Shown one piece after another: positions 35,131 to 44,454 of a DNA stretch of 64,000 bases. Position numbers and translations under genes: made by a program. The notes under the pieces are model-generated. The model did not search any database and was not told the DNA's origin. It saw nothing but the letters and a program-made list of their open reading frames with translations. Location of the stretch: NCBI GenBank assembly GCA_964627935.1, contig CAZVLB010000014.1:53829-117828 (forward strand). Reading direction: 5' to 3'. Source of the DNA: JAABVY01 sp964627935. GTDB lineage: Bacteria > Zixibacteria > MSB-5A5 > JAABVY01. Position 1 is the first letter of the stretch, and every line of letters begins with the position of its first letter.

Positions 35131-35523
35131 TTATCTCTTGGAATACTGGAAACGCTTGCGCGCTTTGACCATTCCGTATTTTTTTCTTTCCACGATACGC
35201 GCGTCGCGAGTCAGAAGACCGGCCTCTTTCAGAGGGCTGCGCAGAGCCTCGTCAAATTTGATCAGGGCACGGGCCAGTGCCAGGCGCATGGCGCCTGCCT
35301 GTCCGCTGATACCACCGCCCTTGGCGCGGCACCTGACATCGAATTTACCCATCAGCTCGGCCACCCTGTAGGGCTTGAAAACATGGTCAACCAGAAGCTG
35401 TCTTCCGCGCACGTGCTCATGCAGAGACTTGCCGTTGACAGACCAGTTGCCGTTGCCCGGGTAGAGACGCACTGTGGCCACAGCTCTTTTTCTGCGGCCC
35501 GTCGCAATAATCGGTTCAGCCAT
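35131..35523 (-). CDS. rpsI: Small ribosomal subunit protein uS9
   Basis: 130 residues. GRRKRAVATVRLYPGNG at the N-terminus, GGGISGQAGAMRLALARAL and the basic C-terminal tail ending FQYSKR, which reaches the decoding site, are all conserved. Follows rplM by 28 bases. Confidence 0.97.
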   Translation of the reverse strand: MAEPIIATGRRKRAVATVRLYPGNGNWSVNGKSLHEHVRGRQLLVDHVFKPYRVAELMGKFDVRCRAKGGGISGQAGAMRLALARALIKFDEALRSPLKEAGLLTRDARIVERKKYGMVKARKRFQYSKR

Positions 35524-35551
35524 TTTTTCCTTCCGAAATCAGAATAATATT

Positions 35552-35980
35552 TTACAATTCAAGAGCTTCAGGTTTCTGTGCCTGATGCGGATGCTTGTCG
35601 CCGCGATAGACGAAGAGCTTCTTGAGCAACTTGCGTCCCAGGCGATTCTTGGGCAGCATACCCTTTACAGTGTCCCGGAAAAGCTGTTCCGGCCGGGTAC
35701 CCAGCATCTGCTTGAATGTGCGTGAACGCAGTCCGCCCGGATAGCCCGTATGCCGGTAATACAACTTCTGTTCGGGCTTCTTGCCGGACATCATTATTTT
35801 ATCGGCGTTGACAACGATAACATAATCGCCGGCATCCAGATGAGGAGTGTAAACAGGCTTGTTCTTGCCCATCAGAATCGTGGCGATTTTGCCCGCCTGA
35901 CGGCCCAGAATCTTGCCTTCCACATCAACCACATACCATTTCTTGTTCAGTTCAGAAAGCTTGGGAATATATGTTTTCAT
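35552..35980 (-). CDS. rplM: Large ribosomal subunit protein uL13
   Basis: 142 residues, the normal L13 length, from the ATG at 35980 (AGGAG five bases upstream); a longer frame to 36019 is not needed. KWYVVDVEGKILGRQAGKIA and YYRHTGYPGGLRSRTFKQML are family signatures. First gene of the ribosomal group. Confidence 0.97.
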   Translation of the reverse strand: MKTYIPKLSELNKKWYVVDVEGKILGRQAGKIATILMGKNKPVYTPHLDAGDYVIVVNADKIMMSGKKPEQKLYYRHTGYPGGLRSRTFKQMLGTRPEQLFRDTVKGMLPKNRLGRKLLKKLFVYRGDKHPHQAQKPEALEL

Positions 35981-36019
35981 CGGCTCTCCTATATAATAGC
36001 GGAAAATAATTAAACGCAA

Positions 36020-36047
36020 AATTTACATTATATTCCACAAATGTCAA
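36020..36047 (-). promoter_or_regulatory. Candidate promoter of the rplM operon
   Basis: Minus-strand TTGACA (36042-36047), 16-base spacer, TAAATT (36020-36025), about 33 bases before the rplM ATG. Confidence 0.5.
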
Positions 36048-36368
36048 GCACTAATAAATGTTCCTTTTTCAAAAAATGTTCTCTGTAATATATGTTACAT
36101 GTTCGGCAGACGAACGGTTCATTTACATTTCGATGTGCAGCAAATGATCAGTTCCCCTCAATAAAATGCCCAACTCCCATACAGTATGGGCAGAATCCCA
36201 TCATTTTAGTCGAAAAGAATGCCCCTGCTCACTTTATGCGCATTGTTCAATTTTGTAATCGATTGTCGCACATTGCACTATAAAAACATGCACAAATGTT
36301 TTGATATGGAACAAAAGTTGCAAATTTAAACCGCCGGAAGGAATGACACAGGTATCGAAAGGTAGAGC
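36048..36368. other. Divergent intergenic region with a 15-base palindrome
   Basis: About 320 bases between the rplM promoter and the lipoprotein start. No gene is seen. CCCATACAGTATGGG at 36176-36190 is a perfect inverted repeat with 7-base arms and could be an operator. A TATAAA box near 36281 may be part of the lipoprotein promoter, but no good -35 was found. Confidence 0.45.
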
Positions 36369-36950
36369 ATGAGAGGGATTAGAACAACAGCGGCAGGATT
36401 GACATTAGCCTCTTTTCTTTTAAGTTTCCTGATTATTTTCGGATGTTCCGATTTGCCCAATAAACCGCAAACCGGCCACAGCAGCCTGGTGGAACTCGAA
36501 TCCATTATGGCCGGGCCATCAGTCGATGTTCTTAACGAGTTCGATCAACCTGCGGTTGAAAACAATAATGTTACCGTTATTTCCGGCGGAACGATTAGCA
36601 TTCCGGTGGATGCCAACTCATCGGCAGAATTCAATGTACCACCCCGGGCGGTTGGTTCCGATGTCACCATTACTATCGATGTTACACGTCATATTACACG
36701 TGATGGCGAACGGGCGCTGATATTCGAATTCGGTCCCGATGGCCTAATATTTTCCAAATCGGCCATATTGACCATAGATGCCGGTGCATTTATAGATTCC
36801 ACTGTGAACAGCGTTGCCTGGTATTACTACAACCCTGAAACCGGCAAGCTCGAGCTTCAGGACGTATATGATGTCAAGAATGGCAAAGTTGAGATCAGCG
36901 TTGATCACTTTTCCAGATATGTGGGAATCTCCCAGGGAGGGCAGCAATAA
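36369..36950 (+). CDS. Lipoprotein with ZU5-like domain
   Basis: 193 residues. The signal MRGIRTTAAGLTL...LIIFGCSD ends in a lipobox Cys near 26. The domain from about 70 to 190 (GGTISIPVDANSSAEFNVPP, DVTITIDVTRH, LIFEFGPDGLIFSKSAILTI, VAWYYYNPETGKLE, VDHFSRYVGIS) resembles ZU5-type beta domains seen in surface proteins. Its role is unknown. It is one of few plus-strand genes here and shares a bidirectional terminator with the atp operon. Confidence 0.75.
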   Translation: MRGIRTTAAGLTLASFLLSFLIIFGCSDLPNKPQTGHSSLVELESIMAGPSVDVLNEFDQPAVENNNVTVISGGTISIPVDANSSAEFNVPPRAVGSDVTITIDVTRHITRDGERALIFEFGPDGLIFSKSAILTIDAGAFIDSTVNSVAWYYYNPETGKLELQDVYDVKNGKVEISVDHFSRYVGISQGGQQ

Positions 36951-37015
36951 GCAAGAGAACCTACTCTTAGTCTATACAAGATTTACCCCCTGCACAACCC
37001 TACTCTAAGCACAGT

Positions 37016-37045
37016 AAAAAACCCGCTCGCCAGAGCGGGTTTTTT
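37016..37045. terminator. Bidirectional terminator between the lipoprotein gene and the atp operon
   Basis: AAAAAACCCGCTC (37016-37028), loop GCCA, GAGCGGGTTTTTT (37033-37045). The A and T runs serve both converging transcripts. Confidence 0.92.
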
Positions 37046-37048
37046 AAT

Positions 37049-37453
37049 TTACTTGCTGTGTTTTTTGAAAATCTGAATCCGGTTTCGAGCCCGTTCAAGA
37101 GAGCTCCTGGCGCGCACGAGATCGATATCCCCACTGTCCAGGTTCATACGTTCCCTGGCACGGTTCAACGCCGACTCCGCACGGCTTAAGTCGATTTCCT
37201 CGGCCAGCTCAACCGAATCGGCCAGGATCGTGGCGGTGTTATTGGAGACCTCCAGAAAACCGCCCGAAATCGCGGCAGTCAGTTCGCGATTCTTGGAATC
37301 GCGGATTTCCAGCTTGCCGACCTTGAGCGAGGTTATCAGCGGGGCATGGTTGGACAATATTCCAAGATAGCCCTCGCTTCCGGGGGCCACCACAGATTCC
37401 ACCATATCCTCATAAAGAACCTTCTCGGGCGACACTATTGATAATTTAAACAT
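37049..37453 (-). CDS. atpC: F1Fo ATP synthase epsilon subunit
   Basis: 134 residues. An N-terminal beta sandwich (LSIVSPEKVLYEDMVESVVAPG, GYLGILSNHAPLITSLKVG) is followed by the helical hairpin (ESALNRARERMN; ARSSLERARNRI). It belongs to the central stalk and can inhibit ATP hydrolysis. Last gene of the operon, five bases after atpD. Confidence 0.96.
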   Translation of the reverse strand: MFKLSIVSPEKVLYEDMVESVVAPGSEGYLGILSNHAPLITSLKVGKLEIRDSKNRELTAAISGGFLEVSNNTATILADSVELAEEIDLSRAESALNRARERMNLDSGDIDLVRARSSLERARNRIQIFKKHSK

Positions 37454-37458
37454 AAGCT

Positions 37459-38871
37459 CTATGCCCTCTGCAGTTCTTCAGCTTTCTCTCTCGCCTCTTC
37501 GATATTGCCGACCATATAGAATGCCTGCTCGGGCATATCGTCGCACTTGCCCTCGATCAGCTCCTTGAAGCTTTCGATCGTCTCGGAGAGCGGCACATAA
37601 CGGCCCGGCGTTCCGGTAAACTGCTCGGCAACGAAGAACGGCTGCGAGAGGAATCTCTGGATTCTGCGGGCACGGCCCACGATCAGCTTATCATCCTCCG
37701 AAAGCTCGTCGATACCCAGGATGGCGATAATATCCTGCAGGTCTTTATATCTCTGCAGAATCTGCTGCACCGAGCGCGCCACCGAGTAGTGTTCCTCGCC
37801 GACCACATTGGGATCCAGGATCCTGGAGGTCGAGTCGAGCGGGTCAACTGCCGGGTAAATACCCAGCTCCACGATCTGGCGCGACAGCACCGTGGTCGCA
37901 TCCAGATGCGCGAATGTCGTGGCAGGCGCAGGGTCGGTCAAGTCATCAGCGGGCACATAAATAGCCTGCACCGAGGTAATCGAACCGGCCTTGGTTGAAG
38001 TGATTCGTTCCTGCAACGCACCCATCTCGTTCGACAATGTGGGCTGATAACCCACCGCCGACGGCATACGTCCCAGAAGCGCGGACACCTCGGAACCGGC
38101 CTGTACGAAACGGAAGATGTTATCGATGAATAAAAGTACGTCCTGATGCATTTCATCACGGAAGTGCTCGGCCATGGTCAGGCCGGAAAGACCGACACGA
38201 AGCCTGGCGCCGGGAGGCTGGTTCATCTGGCCAAAGACCATACAGGTCTTCTCGATAACGCCGGATTCCTTCATTTCCAGCCACAGGTCATTACCCTCAC
38301 GGGTACGTTCACCCACGCCGCAGAAAACCGAATAGCCGCCGTGCTCGGCAGCGATACTGCGGATCAATTCCTGGATGATAACCGTCTTGCCCACACCGGC
38401 ACCGCCGAACAGGCCGACCTTGCCGCCCTTGGCATAGGGCTCAAGCAGGTCGATAACCTTGATACCTGTCTCGAAGATCTTGGTCTCGATATCCTGATCG
38501 GTAAATGTCGGCGGAGCACGATGAATCGGGCTACGCTGTGCATCGGCAGGTATCGGATCGAGCTCGTCGATCGGATTGCCTTCCAGGTCGAATACTCGTC
38601 CCAGCACAATCTCGCCTACCGGTACCGCAATCGGCTGACCGGTATCTTCCGCATCCATCCCACGCACCAGACCGTCAGTCGAGCCCATAGCGATACATCT
38701 GACGACATTGTCGCCGATATGCAAGGCGACCTCGACGGTCAGGTCGATTTCCTTCTCTTTATCGACAATCTTGATTGCGTTGAGAATATTCGGTAGATGA
38801 TCGGAATCAAACTGGCAATCGACAGTTGCACCGATAACCTGAAGTATCTTACCTATATTCTTCTCAGCCAT
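37459..38871 (-). CDS. atpD: F1 ATP synthase beta subunit (catalytic)
   Basis: 470 residues. The P-loop GGAGVGKTVIIQEL, the catalytic Glu in GERTREGNDLW, DELSEDD (DELSEED-like) and the PSAVGYQP segment are conserved. It holds the catalytic nucleotide sites of F1. Confidence 0.98.
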   Translation of the reverse strand: MAEKNIGKILQVIGATVDCQFDSDHLPNILNAIKIVDKEKEIDLTVEVALHIGDNVVRCIAMGSTDGLVRGMDAEDTGQPIAVPVGEIVLGRVFDLEGNPIDELDPIPADAQRSPIHRAPPTFTDQDIETKIFETGIKVIDLLEPYAKGGKVGLFGGAGVGKTVIIQELIRSIAAEHGGYSVFCGVGERTREGNDLWLEMKESGVIEKTCMVFGQMNQPPGARLRVGLSGLTMAEHFRDEMHQDVLLFIDNIFRFVQAGSEVSALLGRMPSAVGYQPTLSNEMGALQERITSTKAGSITSVQAIYVPADDLTDPAPATTFAHLDATTVLSRQIVELGIYPAVDPLDSTSRILDPNVVGEEHYSVARSVQQILQRYKDLQDIIAILGIDELSEDDKLIVGRARRIQRFLSQPFFVAEQFTGTPGRYVPLSETIESFKELIEGKCDDMPEQAFYMVGNIEEAREKAEELQRA

Positions 38872-38957
38872 TGCAATTCCTTTATTAGATATTACTTTTT
38901 TTACTGTATCACAAATTCCGCCGCTTATGACGGAACCATTATTCCTTTCAGAGCAGC

Positions 38958-39836
38958 CTACTTGTTCAATGCCTCGGCACCGCCCACGATATCCAGAAGT
39001 TCGTTGGTAATCGTCGCCTGCCTGGCCTTATTACGCTTGAGCGTCAGCTTCTCGATCAGCTCGCCGGCATTCTTGGTCGCCGAACCCATAGCCATCATAC
39101 GGGTACCATGTTCCGAAGCCAGTGATTCGGCAATCGCCATCTGGACCTGCACCAAAGCGTAGCTGGGCAAAAGACGCTTGAATATCTCGGCCGGATCGGG
39201 CTCGAAGATATACTCCAGCCCGCCCGCATGGCTCTCTTCTTCTTCCGCTTCAAAATCAGCCTCGATCGGCAGAAACTGCCGGTCGCTGATTCGGAATGTC
39301 GAGAGCGAGATGAAAGCGGTGTAGATGAATGTTATCCGGTCCACCTGGCCTGTTGTGAACATGGTTGTCATGTCATTGGTGATTTCACGCACAAGGCCCA
39401 TATCCATCTTGCCGGCAAAATCCTGGTAACGCTTGATCACATCGACATGATCCGTGCGGCGCTTGTAATAATCCCAGGCTTTTTTACCGACCAGCACCAG
39501 TCCCGGATTTTCATCGGCATGCTCGGACAGCCACTGATTCGTTCTTCTGATTATGTTCGAGTTAAATGATCCGCACAGACCACGGTCGGAAGTAACCGCC
39601 ACGGCAACCGTCCGCCTGACCTCCCTTTTTTCGAAATAGGGATGATCCACCGCACCCGAGGCGTGCGAAAGATGCGAGAGCATCTCCTGCATCTTCTCGC
39701 CATAGGGGCGGAATGACTCAATCATCTGCTGAGCCTTGCGCAGACGGGCCGCCGCAACCATCTCCATGGCCTTGGTGATCTGCTTGGTATTTTCAACCGC
39801 TCTTATTCGCTTTTTTATGTCTCGCAGTGAAGGCAT
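38958..39836 (-). CDS. atpG: F1 ATP synthase gamma subunit
   Basis: 292 residues. The N-terminal helix (SLRDIKKRIRAVENTKQIT, AMEMVAAARLRKAQ) and the C-terminal helix (MMAMGSATKNAGELI, LTLKRNKARQATITNELL) form the rotor coiled coil. A TSDRGLCGSFN segment is typical. Placed between atpA and atpD. Confidence 0.97.
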   Translation of the reverse strand: MPSLRDIKKRIRAVENTKQITKAMEMVAAARLRKAQQMIESFRPYGEKMQEMLSHLSHASGAVDHPYFEKREVRRTVAVAVTSDRGLCGSFNSNIIRRTNQWLSEHADENPGLVLVGKKAWDYYKRRTDHVDVIKRYQDFAGKMDMGLVREITNDMTTMFTTGQVDRITFIYTAFISLSTFRISDRQFLPIEADFEAEEEESHAGGLEYIFEPDPAEIFKRLLPSYALVQVQMAIAESLASEHGTRMMAMGSATKNAGELIEKLTLKRNKARQATITNELLDIVGGAEALNK

Positions 39837-39846
39837 CCGCTAATCC

Positions 39847-41370
39847 TCAGGCTAAACCTTTATCGGCCTTAAATTTCTTCTTGAAAGCCTCAACACCGGC
39901 TCTCAGTTCCTTCTCGACGCTTTCAGACAGATCCTTCTCGCTGGTGATCTTGTGACCAACATCCGGATAATCCTTCTCCATGAACCCCAAAAGGCCTTTC
40001 TCGAAATCATCGATCATGTCCTTGGGAATATCATCGAGATAACCCTGACCTCCGGCCCAGATAATCATAACCTGCTGTGCCAGGGGCATTGGCTCATACT
40101 GGCCCTGCTTGAGGATCTCGACCATCTTCTCACCGCGTGTCAGCTGTGACTGCGTGGCTTTATCCAGATCGGAACCGAACTGCGCAAAAGCAGCCAGCTC
40201 ACGATACTGGGCCAGCGACAATCTCAGCTTACCGGCAACTTTCTTCATCGCCTTGGTCTGGGCGTTGCCGCCCACACGCGAGACCGAGATACCCACGTTA
40301 ATGGCGGGTCGGATACCGGAGTAGAACAGCTCGCCTTCCAGGAAGATCTGGCCGTCAGTAATCGAAATAACGTTGGTCGGAATATAGGCCGAAACGTCAC
40401 CGGCCTGTGTTTCGATAACCGGCAGGGCGGTCAATGAACCGCCGCCAAGCTTCTCGCTCAGCTTGGCCGCACGTTCCAAAAGACGTGAGTGCAGATAGAA
40501 TACGTCACCGGGATACGCCTCACGTCCGGGAGGACGCCTGAGTAAGAGTGAAAGCTGACGATAAGCAACAGCATGTTTCGATAAATCGTCATAGATCAGA
40601 AGCGAATGGCGCTTGCTGAACATGAAATACTCGCCCATTGCTGTTCCGGCATAGGGTGCCAGGAACTGCAGCGGGGCGGGATCGGTGGCGGGAGCGGATA
40701 CAACAGTCGTGTATTCCATAGCTCCATTCTTCTCGAGCACATCCACGATCTGGGCCACGGTTGATGACTTCTGGCCGACAGCGACATAAATACAGTACAT
40801 ATCCGTATTCTTCTGGTTGATAATCGTGTCGATCGCCACAGCGGTCTTGCCTGTCTGGCGGTCGCCGATAATCAGCTCACGCTGTCCGCGGCCAATCGGA
40901 ATCATCGAGTCGATCGCCTTCAAACCGGTCTGCACCGGTTCCTTTACAGGCTGTCTTTCCACCACGTTGGGGGGGAACACCTCGGTGGGACGATAATCGT
41001 CAGTAACGATCGGTCCCTTGCCATCGATCGGCTGGCCGAGCGCATTGACCACGCGTCCGACCATCGCTTCACCTACTGGTACGGAAGCGATCTTGCCCGA
41101 CCTGCGTACCGTGTCACCCTCTTTAATGTCGGTATCGGCGCCGAAAATAGCCACACCGACATTGTCTTCCTCGAGGTTGAGAACCAGGCCCATAATATCG
41201 CCCGGAAAAACCACCAGCTCCGACATCATAACATCTTCGAGTCCCCACACACGAGCGATACCATCGCCGACCTGCAGCACGGTACCGACCGATTCCATCT
41301 TCAGCTCGGTTTCGTACTTGGAGATCTCCTTCTGAATAATGGAGCTTACTTCTTCAGGTTTTAAGGACAT
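39847..41370 (-). CDS. atpA: F1 ATP synthase alpha subunit
   Basis: 507 residues. The P-loop GDRQTGKTAVAIDTI, LLIYDDLSKHAVAYRQLSLL, and the VSRVGGNAQTKAMK arginine-finger region are conserved. It carries non-catalytic nucleotide sites of the alpha3beta3 ring. Confidence 0.98.
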   Translation of the reverse strand: MSLKPEEVSSIIQKEISKYETELKMESVGTVLQVGDGIARVWGLEDVMMSELVVFPGDIMGLVLNLEEDNVGVAIFGADTDIKEGDTVRRSGKIASVPVGEAMVGRVVNALGQPIDGKGPIVTDDYRPTEVFPPNVVERQPVKEPVQTGLKAIDSMIPIGRGQRELIIGDRQTGKTAVAIDTIINQKNTDMYCIYVAVGQKSSTVAQIVDVLEKNGAMEYTTVVSAPATDPAPLQFLAPYAGTAMGEYFMFSKRHSLLIYDDLSKHAVAYRQLSLLLRRPPGREAYPGDVFYLHSRLLERAAKLSEKLGGGSLTALPVIETQAGDVSAYIPTNVISITDGQIFLEGELFYSGIRPAINVGISVSRVGGNAQTKAMKKVAGKLRLSLAQYRELAAFAQFGSDLDKATQSQLTRGEKMVEILKQGQYEPMPLAQQVMIIWAGGQGYLDDIPKDMIDDFEKGLLGFMEKDYPDVGHKITSEKDLSESVEKELRAGVEAFKKKFKADKGLA

Positions 41371-41432
41371 ATTATTCTCCGTCTATATCATAAAAAATCG
41401 TTTTCAAAATCTTTATATATCAAAGCGCAACT

Positions 41433-41981
41433 TTAATGAACTTTCGTTTCCATGAGCCTGTCTCGCAGGACGCGCATCTCGTGCCTGATCGAATTGTCGA
41501 TGACCTGGTCTCCGAGCTGAACAATCACGCCGCCCAGTATTTCCGGCCTGACCCTGGCTGTCATGAGAATTTTCTTGCCGGTTTTGGTTTCAAGCTTTTG
41601 CTGAAGTTTCTTTTTCTCTTCCTCAGTCAATTTTATGGCCGTATCCACAAACGTCTTGACATAGCCGCGATGTTTCAGTACCAGGTTTTCAAACGCATCG
41701 CAGATTTCCACCAGGAACATGCTCCTGCGCTTGCGCACGACAATATCAAGAAATTCCTCCACCGGTTTGGAAACCTTGCCGCTGAAGACATTCCTGATCA
41801 CCTCTTCCTTTTCCTGGTCCCTGATCTGGGGCGCGGCCAGAAAGTTCAAAAGCATGCGATCTTTTTTAAAGACCTCGCCGATAGACCCGATCTCATCGGC
41901 GATCCGGTCCAGCATATCTTTTTCAAGCGCCAGTTCAAATAAACCGGCCGCATATCTTTTTGCAACTTCTGAAGAAATCAC
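41433..41981 (-). CDS. atpH: F1 ATP synthase delta subunit
   Basis: 182 residues. VAKRYAAGLFELALEKDML at the N-terminus and EILGGVIVQLGDQVIDNSI at the C-terminus are the delta/OSCP signatures. The start is a GTG that overlaps the atpF TAG by one base, with GGAG eight bases upstream. Confidence 0.95.
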   Translation of the reverse strand: MISSEVAKRYAAGLFELALEKDMLDRIADEIGSIGEVFKKDRMLLNFLAAPQIRDQEKEEVIRNVFSGKVSKPVEEFLDIVVRKRRSMFLVEICDAFENLVLKHRGYVKTFVDTAIKLTEEEKKKLQQKLETKTGKKILMTARVRPEILGGVIVQLGDQVIDNSIRHEMRVLRDRLMETKVH

Positions 41982-42469
41982 TAAGCTTTCTCCACTTCAT
42001 CGATGAAATTGGAAATTAAATCCCGATGCTTCTGCTCGTCGAGCTTCTCGGAAATCATCTTCTCGGTCGCAAAGAGGGTCATCTTGACCAGATCCTCCTT
42101 CAACTGAACCCGGGCCTTCTGAACATCGCGTTCCAGTTCCGACTTGGCGCGCTCGATCAATTCTTTGGACTCCTTGCGCGCCGAGTCCTTGATCTCGGCG
42201 GCAACATTCTGCCCTTCCTTGACCGCTTCCTGAATCTTGGCGCGGGCCTCGGCATCGATTTCCTTCAGCTTCTCCTCATACTGTCCCAGAAGCTCCTCGG
42301 ACTTCTTACGGTCTTTGGCAGCTTCATCAAAATCGCTCTGAATCTTCTGGCGCCTTTCCTCCAGGATATTGGTAATCGGTTTCCAGGCGAACTTTTTAAG
42401 AATCCAGAGAGCGATAAGAAAGCCGACAGCATGCGTGAGCAGCATTTGCCATTTGCCGATGTCCTCCAC
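41981..42469 (-). CDS. atpF: Fo ATP synthase b subunit
   Basis: 162 residues. One N-terminal TM helix (MLLTHAVGFLIALWILKKF) is followed by a long charged coiled coil. It is the peripheral stalk linking Fo and F1. A single b gene is present, so the stalk is likely a homodimer. GTG start with AAGGAGTTACC upstream. Confidence 0.95.
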   Translation of the reverse strand: MEDIGKWQMLLTHAVGFLIALWILKKFAWKPITNILEERRQKIQSDFDEAAKDRKKSEELLGQYEEKLKEIDAEARAKIQEAVKEGQNVAAEIKDSARKESKELIERAKSELERDVQKARVQLKEDLVKMTLFATEKMISEKLDEQKHRDLISNFIDEVEKA

Positions 42470-42536
42470 GGTAACTCCTTTGCAAAGAATTTACAGATGG
42501 GATGAGGAACGTGCCTCATCCCATACAGTAAACTTT

Positions 42537-42776
42537 TTAGTGCGTGCCAATCTTGCCGGACAGAATAAAGAAACCGACCAGCGAATAAATCGTGAGAGCC
42601 TCAATAAGAGCAGCACCGATAATCATACCGACCTGAATCTTACCGGCAGCTTCCGGCTGACGGCCCATGGCTTCCATAGCGGAACCAACGGCGCGTCCCA
42701 GTCCGAGACCTGAACCGATGGCGGCCAGTGCCAAACCGATAGGAAGCGAGAACGATAATGCAGTCTGGAAATCCAT
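42537..42776 (-). CDS. atpE: Fo ATP synthase c subunit (proton type)
   Basis: 79 residues in two TM helices. The first carries the GSGLGLGRAVGSAMEA glycine repeat and the loop RQPEAAGK. The ion-binding Glu is in ALIEALTIYSL. The Gln of helix 1 and the Ser after the Glu that bind Na+ in Ilyobacter-type rings are replaced by Leu and Ala, so H+ is the likely coupling ion. Confidence 0.96.
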   Translation of the reverse strand: MDFQTALSFSLPIGLALAAIGSGLGLGRAVGSAMEAMGRQPEAAGKIQVGMIIGAALIEALTIYSLVGFFILSGKIGTH

Positions 42777-42803
42777 TTATCCTCCTACAAAGTAGTTTAA
42801 TGT

Positions 42804-43616
42804 TTAATGCTCTTCATGTTCCTCATGCGGCAGCATCATCGAGAAATAAACCGCCGCAAGCAGTGTAAATACAAGTGCCTGTATCGTCGATGTCAATAAA
42901 GCCAGAAAATAAAAGGGTAGCTGCAACGGCAGGCCCACCGGCGAACCGATAAAGGCCAGCACCATTACACCCAGTCCGGTGAACGCCGCCAGAAGCACAT
43001 CCTCGCCCGTGATGTTGCCGAAAAGTCGCAACGAGAGCGAGAGCGGCTTGGCCAGCTCACCGATAATATGGATCGGCAAATTGAGGGGTACCAAAATCCA
43101 GGTCACAACCGTCCGCGGCTCGCCCATCAGGTGGTCCACATACTTGACCACACCCAAACGACGAAGGCCGGTATACTGCACATATAAAAAGACCACAATC
43201 GCCAATGGCGCGGTGGTGGCCCAGTTGGCCGTGGCCGATTTACCGAATGGAATCAGCCCGAACCAGTTCATCAGAAGGATGTACAAGAAAAGCGTGCCCA
43301 GAAACGGAGTAAAATGCTTACCCCATCTATCGCCCAGAATCGAGATAAAGAAACTCTGGAAGCCTTCCACAATCATTTCGACCAGGTTCTGCAGTTTGCC
43401 GGGATGAATCGAACGTTTGGCATAAACCCGCGCGGCCACCAAACACATGAATATCAGAACCAGGAATGCGAATATCACATCCTTGTACTCGAACAGGAAA
43501 TTGACAAACGGTCCGGTGAAATGCAGATGCAGAAATTCGATCACATGCGGCAGTTCCGGCATTGCCGCCGCACCGCCATGACCCGCAACCAGCGAAGATA
43601 GATTAGGAAAAATCAT
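42804..43616 (-). CDS. atpB: Fo ATP synthase a subunit
   Basis: 270 residues. About six TM helices; the essential Arg is in ELAKPLSLSLRLFGNITGED, and the C-terminal PLQLPFYFLALLTSTIQALV is conserved. It forms the proton half-channels next to the c ring. The final residues are His/Glu rich (PHEEHEEH). Overlaps the atpI end by four bases. Confidence 0.97.
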   Translation of the reverse strand: MIFPNLSSLVAGHGGAAAMPELPHVIEFLHLHFTGPFVNFLFEYKDVIFAFLVLIFMCLVAARVYAKRSIHPGKLQNLVEMIVEGFQSFFISILGDRWGKHFTPFLGTLFLYILLMNWFGLIPFGKSATANWATTAPLAIVVFLYVQYTGLRRLGVVKYVDHLMGEPRTVVTWILVPLNLPIHIIGELAKPLSLSLRLFGNITGEDVLLAAFTGLGVMVLAFIGSPVGLPLQLPFYFLALLTSTIQALVFTLLAAVYFSMMLPHEEHEEH

Positions 43617-44017
43617 CCTTTAACCCGTCTTTCAACTAAATTAAAATTTTTAAAGCCACCCTCCGTGACCAATTTTCCTAAAGCCTTGAGCACAATCACC
43701 ACGAATATCAATGTGAATCCGATTACGAACGACAAGACCGGGAACAAATTGAACCAGAGCAGAAAGAACCCGGCCAGGTACAGGACCGGAAATTTTATAA
43801 CCGCAATAATCGCAAGCTTTTTGGCATCCCGTTCTCCCGTGGTGAGATAGCTGACCATAAATTGACGAATGAACCAGAGATTGGCCGAGCCCCACAGCAT
43901 GCCAGCAAATATCCCCATGCTGTACTGCCAGTCGAAATAGTAAGACCCGAAAATGAATATCAGTGCCCCCAGCAAAAGAGATGTTCTGATTATTCTATTT
44001 ATAAAGTCAAGACCCAT
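43613..44017 (-). CDS. atpI: ATP synthase subunit I-like membrane protein
   Basis: 134 residues with four predicted TM helices (IRTSLLLGALIFIFGSYYF; YSMGIFAGMLWGSANLWFI; LAIIAVIKFPVLYLAGFFL; SFVIGFTLIFVVIVL). Position directly before atpB and the GxxxGxxWGSANLWFI element agree with AtpI-type proteins that help assemble the c ring. Sequence identity to the family is weak, so position is the main support. Confidence 0.8.
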   Translation of the reverse strand: MGLDFINRIIRTSLLLGALIFIFGSYYFDWQYSMGIFAGMLWGSANLWFIRQFMVSYLTTGERDAKKLAIIAVIKFPVLYLAGFFLLWFNLFPVLSFVIGFTLIFVVIVLKALGKLVTEGGFKNFNLVERRVKG

Positions 44018-44025
44018 AGGTGCTG

Positions 44026-44259
44026 CTATACGTTTTCTGATACTCTCTTAACTATCCCGTAAACCTCTTTACCGGCGGCCACAAAACCCAGCACAATGAA
44101 CAGATACATCAGATAGGGTTCAGTGTTTAGCCATTTATCAAGATATTTGCCGATAAACAATCCAACCAGCGGCCCGACGGTCAACAATGCCGGTATCGCC
44201 AGCAGCAATGAAAGCTGACGATACAAGGCCATTTTATCATTTTTATTCTCTGGCGCCAC
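44026..44259 (-). CDS. atpZ: AtpZ/AtpI-family small membrane protein
   Basis: 77 residues with two TM helices; SLLLAIPALLTVGPLVGLFIG and YLMYLFIVLGFVAAGKEVYG are typical of AtpZ, a partner of AtpI in ATP synthase assembly and possibly Mg2+ transport. The GTG at 44259 has no clear ribosome binding site; an ATG at 44232 is an alternative. First gene of the atp operon, just after the promoter. Confidence 0.85.
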   Translation of the reverse strand: MAPENKNDKMALYRQLSLLLAIPALLTVGPLVGLFIGKYLDKWLNTEPYLMYLFIVLGFVAAGKEVYGIVKRVSENV

Positions 44260-44279
44260 AACTCAAATTTTAAATCGCT

Positions 44280-44308
44280 ATATAAATCCCGTGCTCCCGC
44301 AATGTCAA
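44280..44308 (-). promoter_or_regulatory. Promoter of the atp operon
   Basis: Minus-strand TTGACA (44303-44308), 17-base spacer, TTATAT (44280-44285; an overlapping TATATA gives spacing 18). The start lies about 14 bases before the atpZ GTG. Confidence 0.65.
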
Positions 44309-44454
44309 GCATTTTTTAACAATATTGTTATATTTTTCACAAAATAGGTAGATGTGCCCGGTATATGCTACAGGATTTCCCCGACCCCGCAGGGCAAGTC
44401 AAATCAATTCAACAGCAATCTGTTAAACAATAACGTGGTCTTTATTAGCGATTA

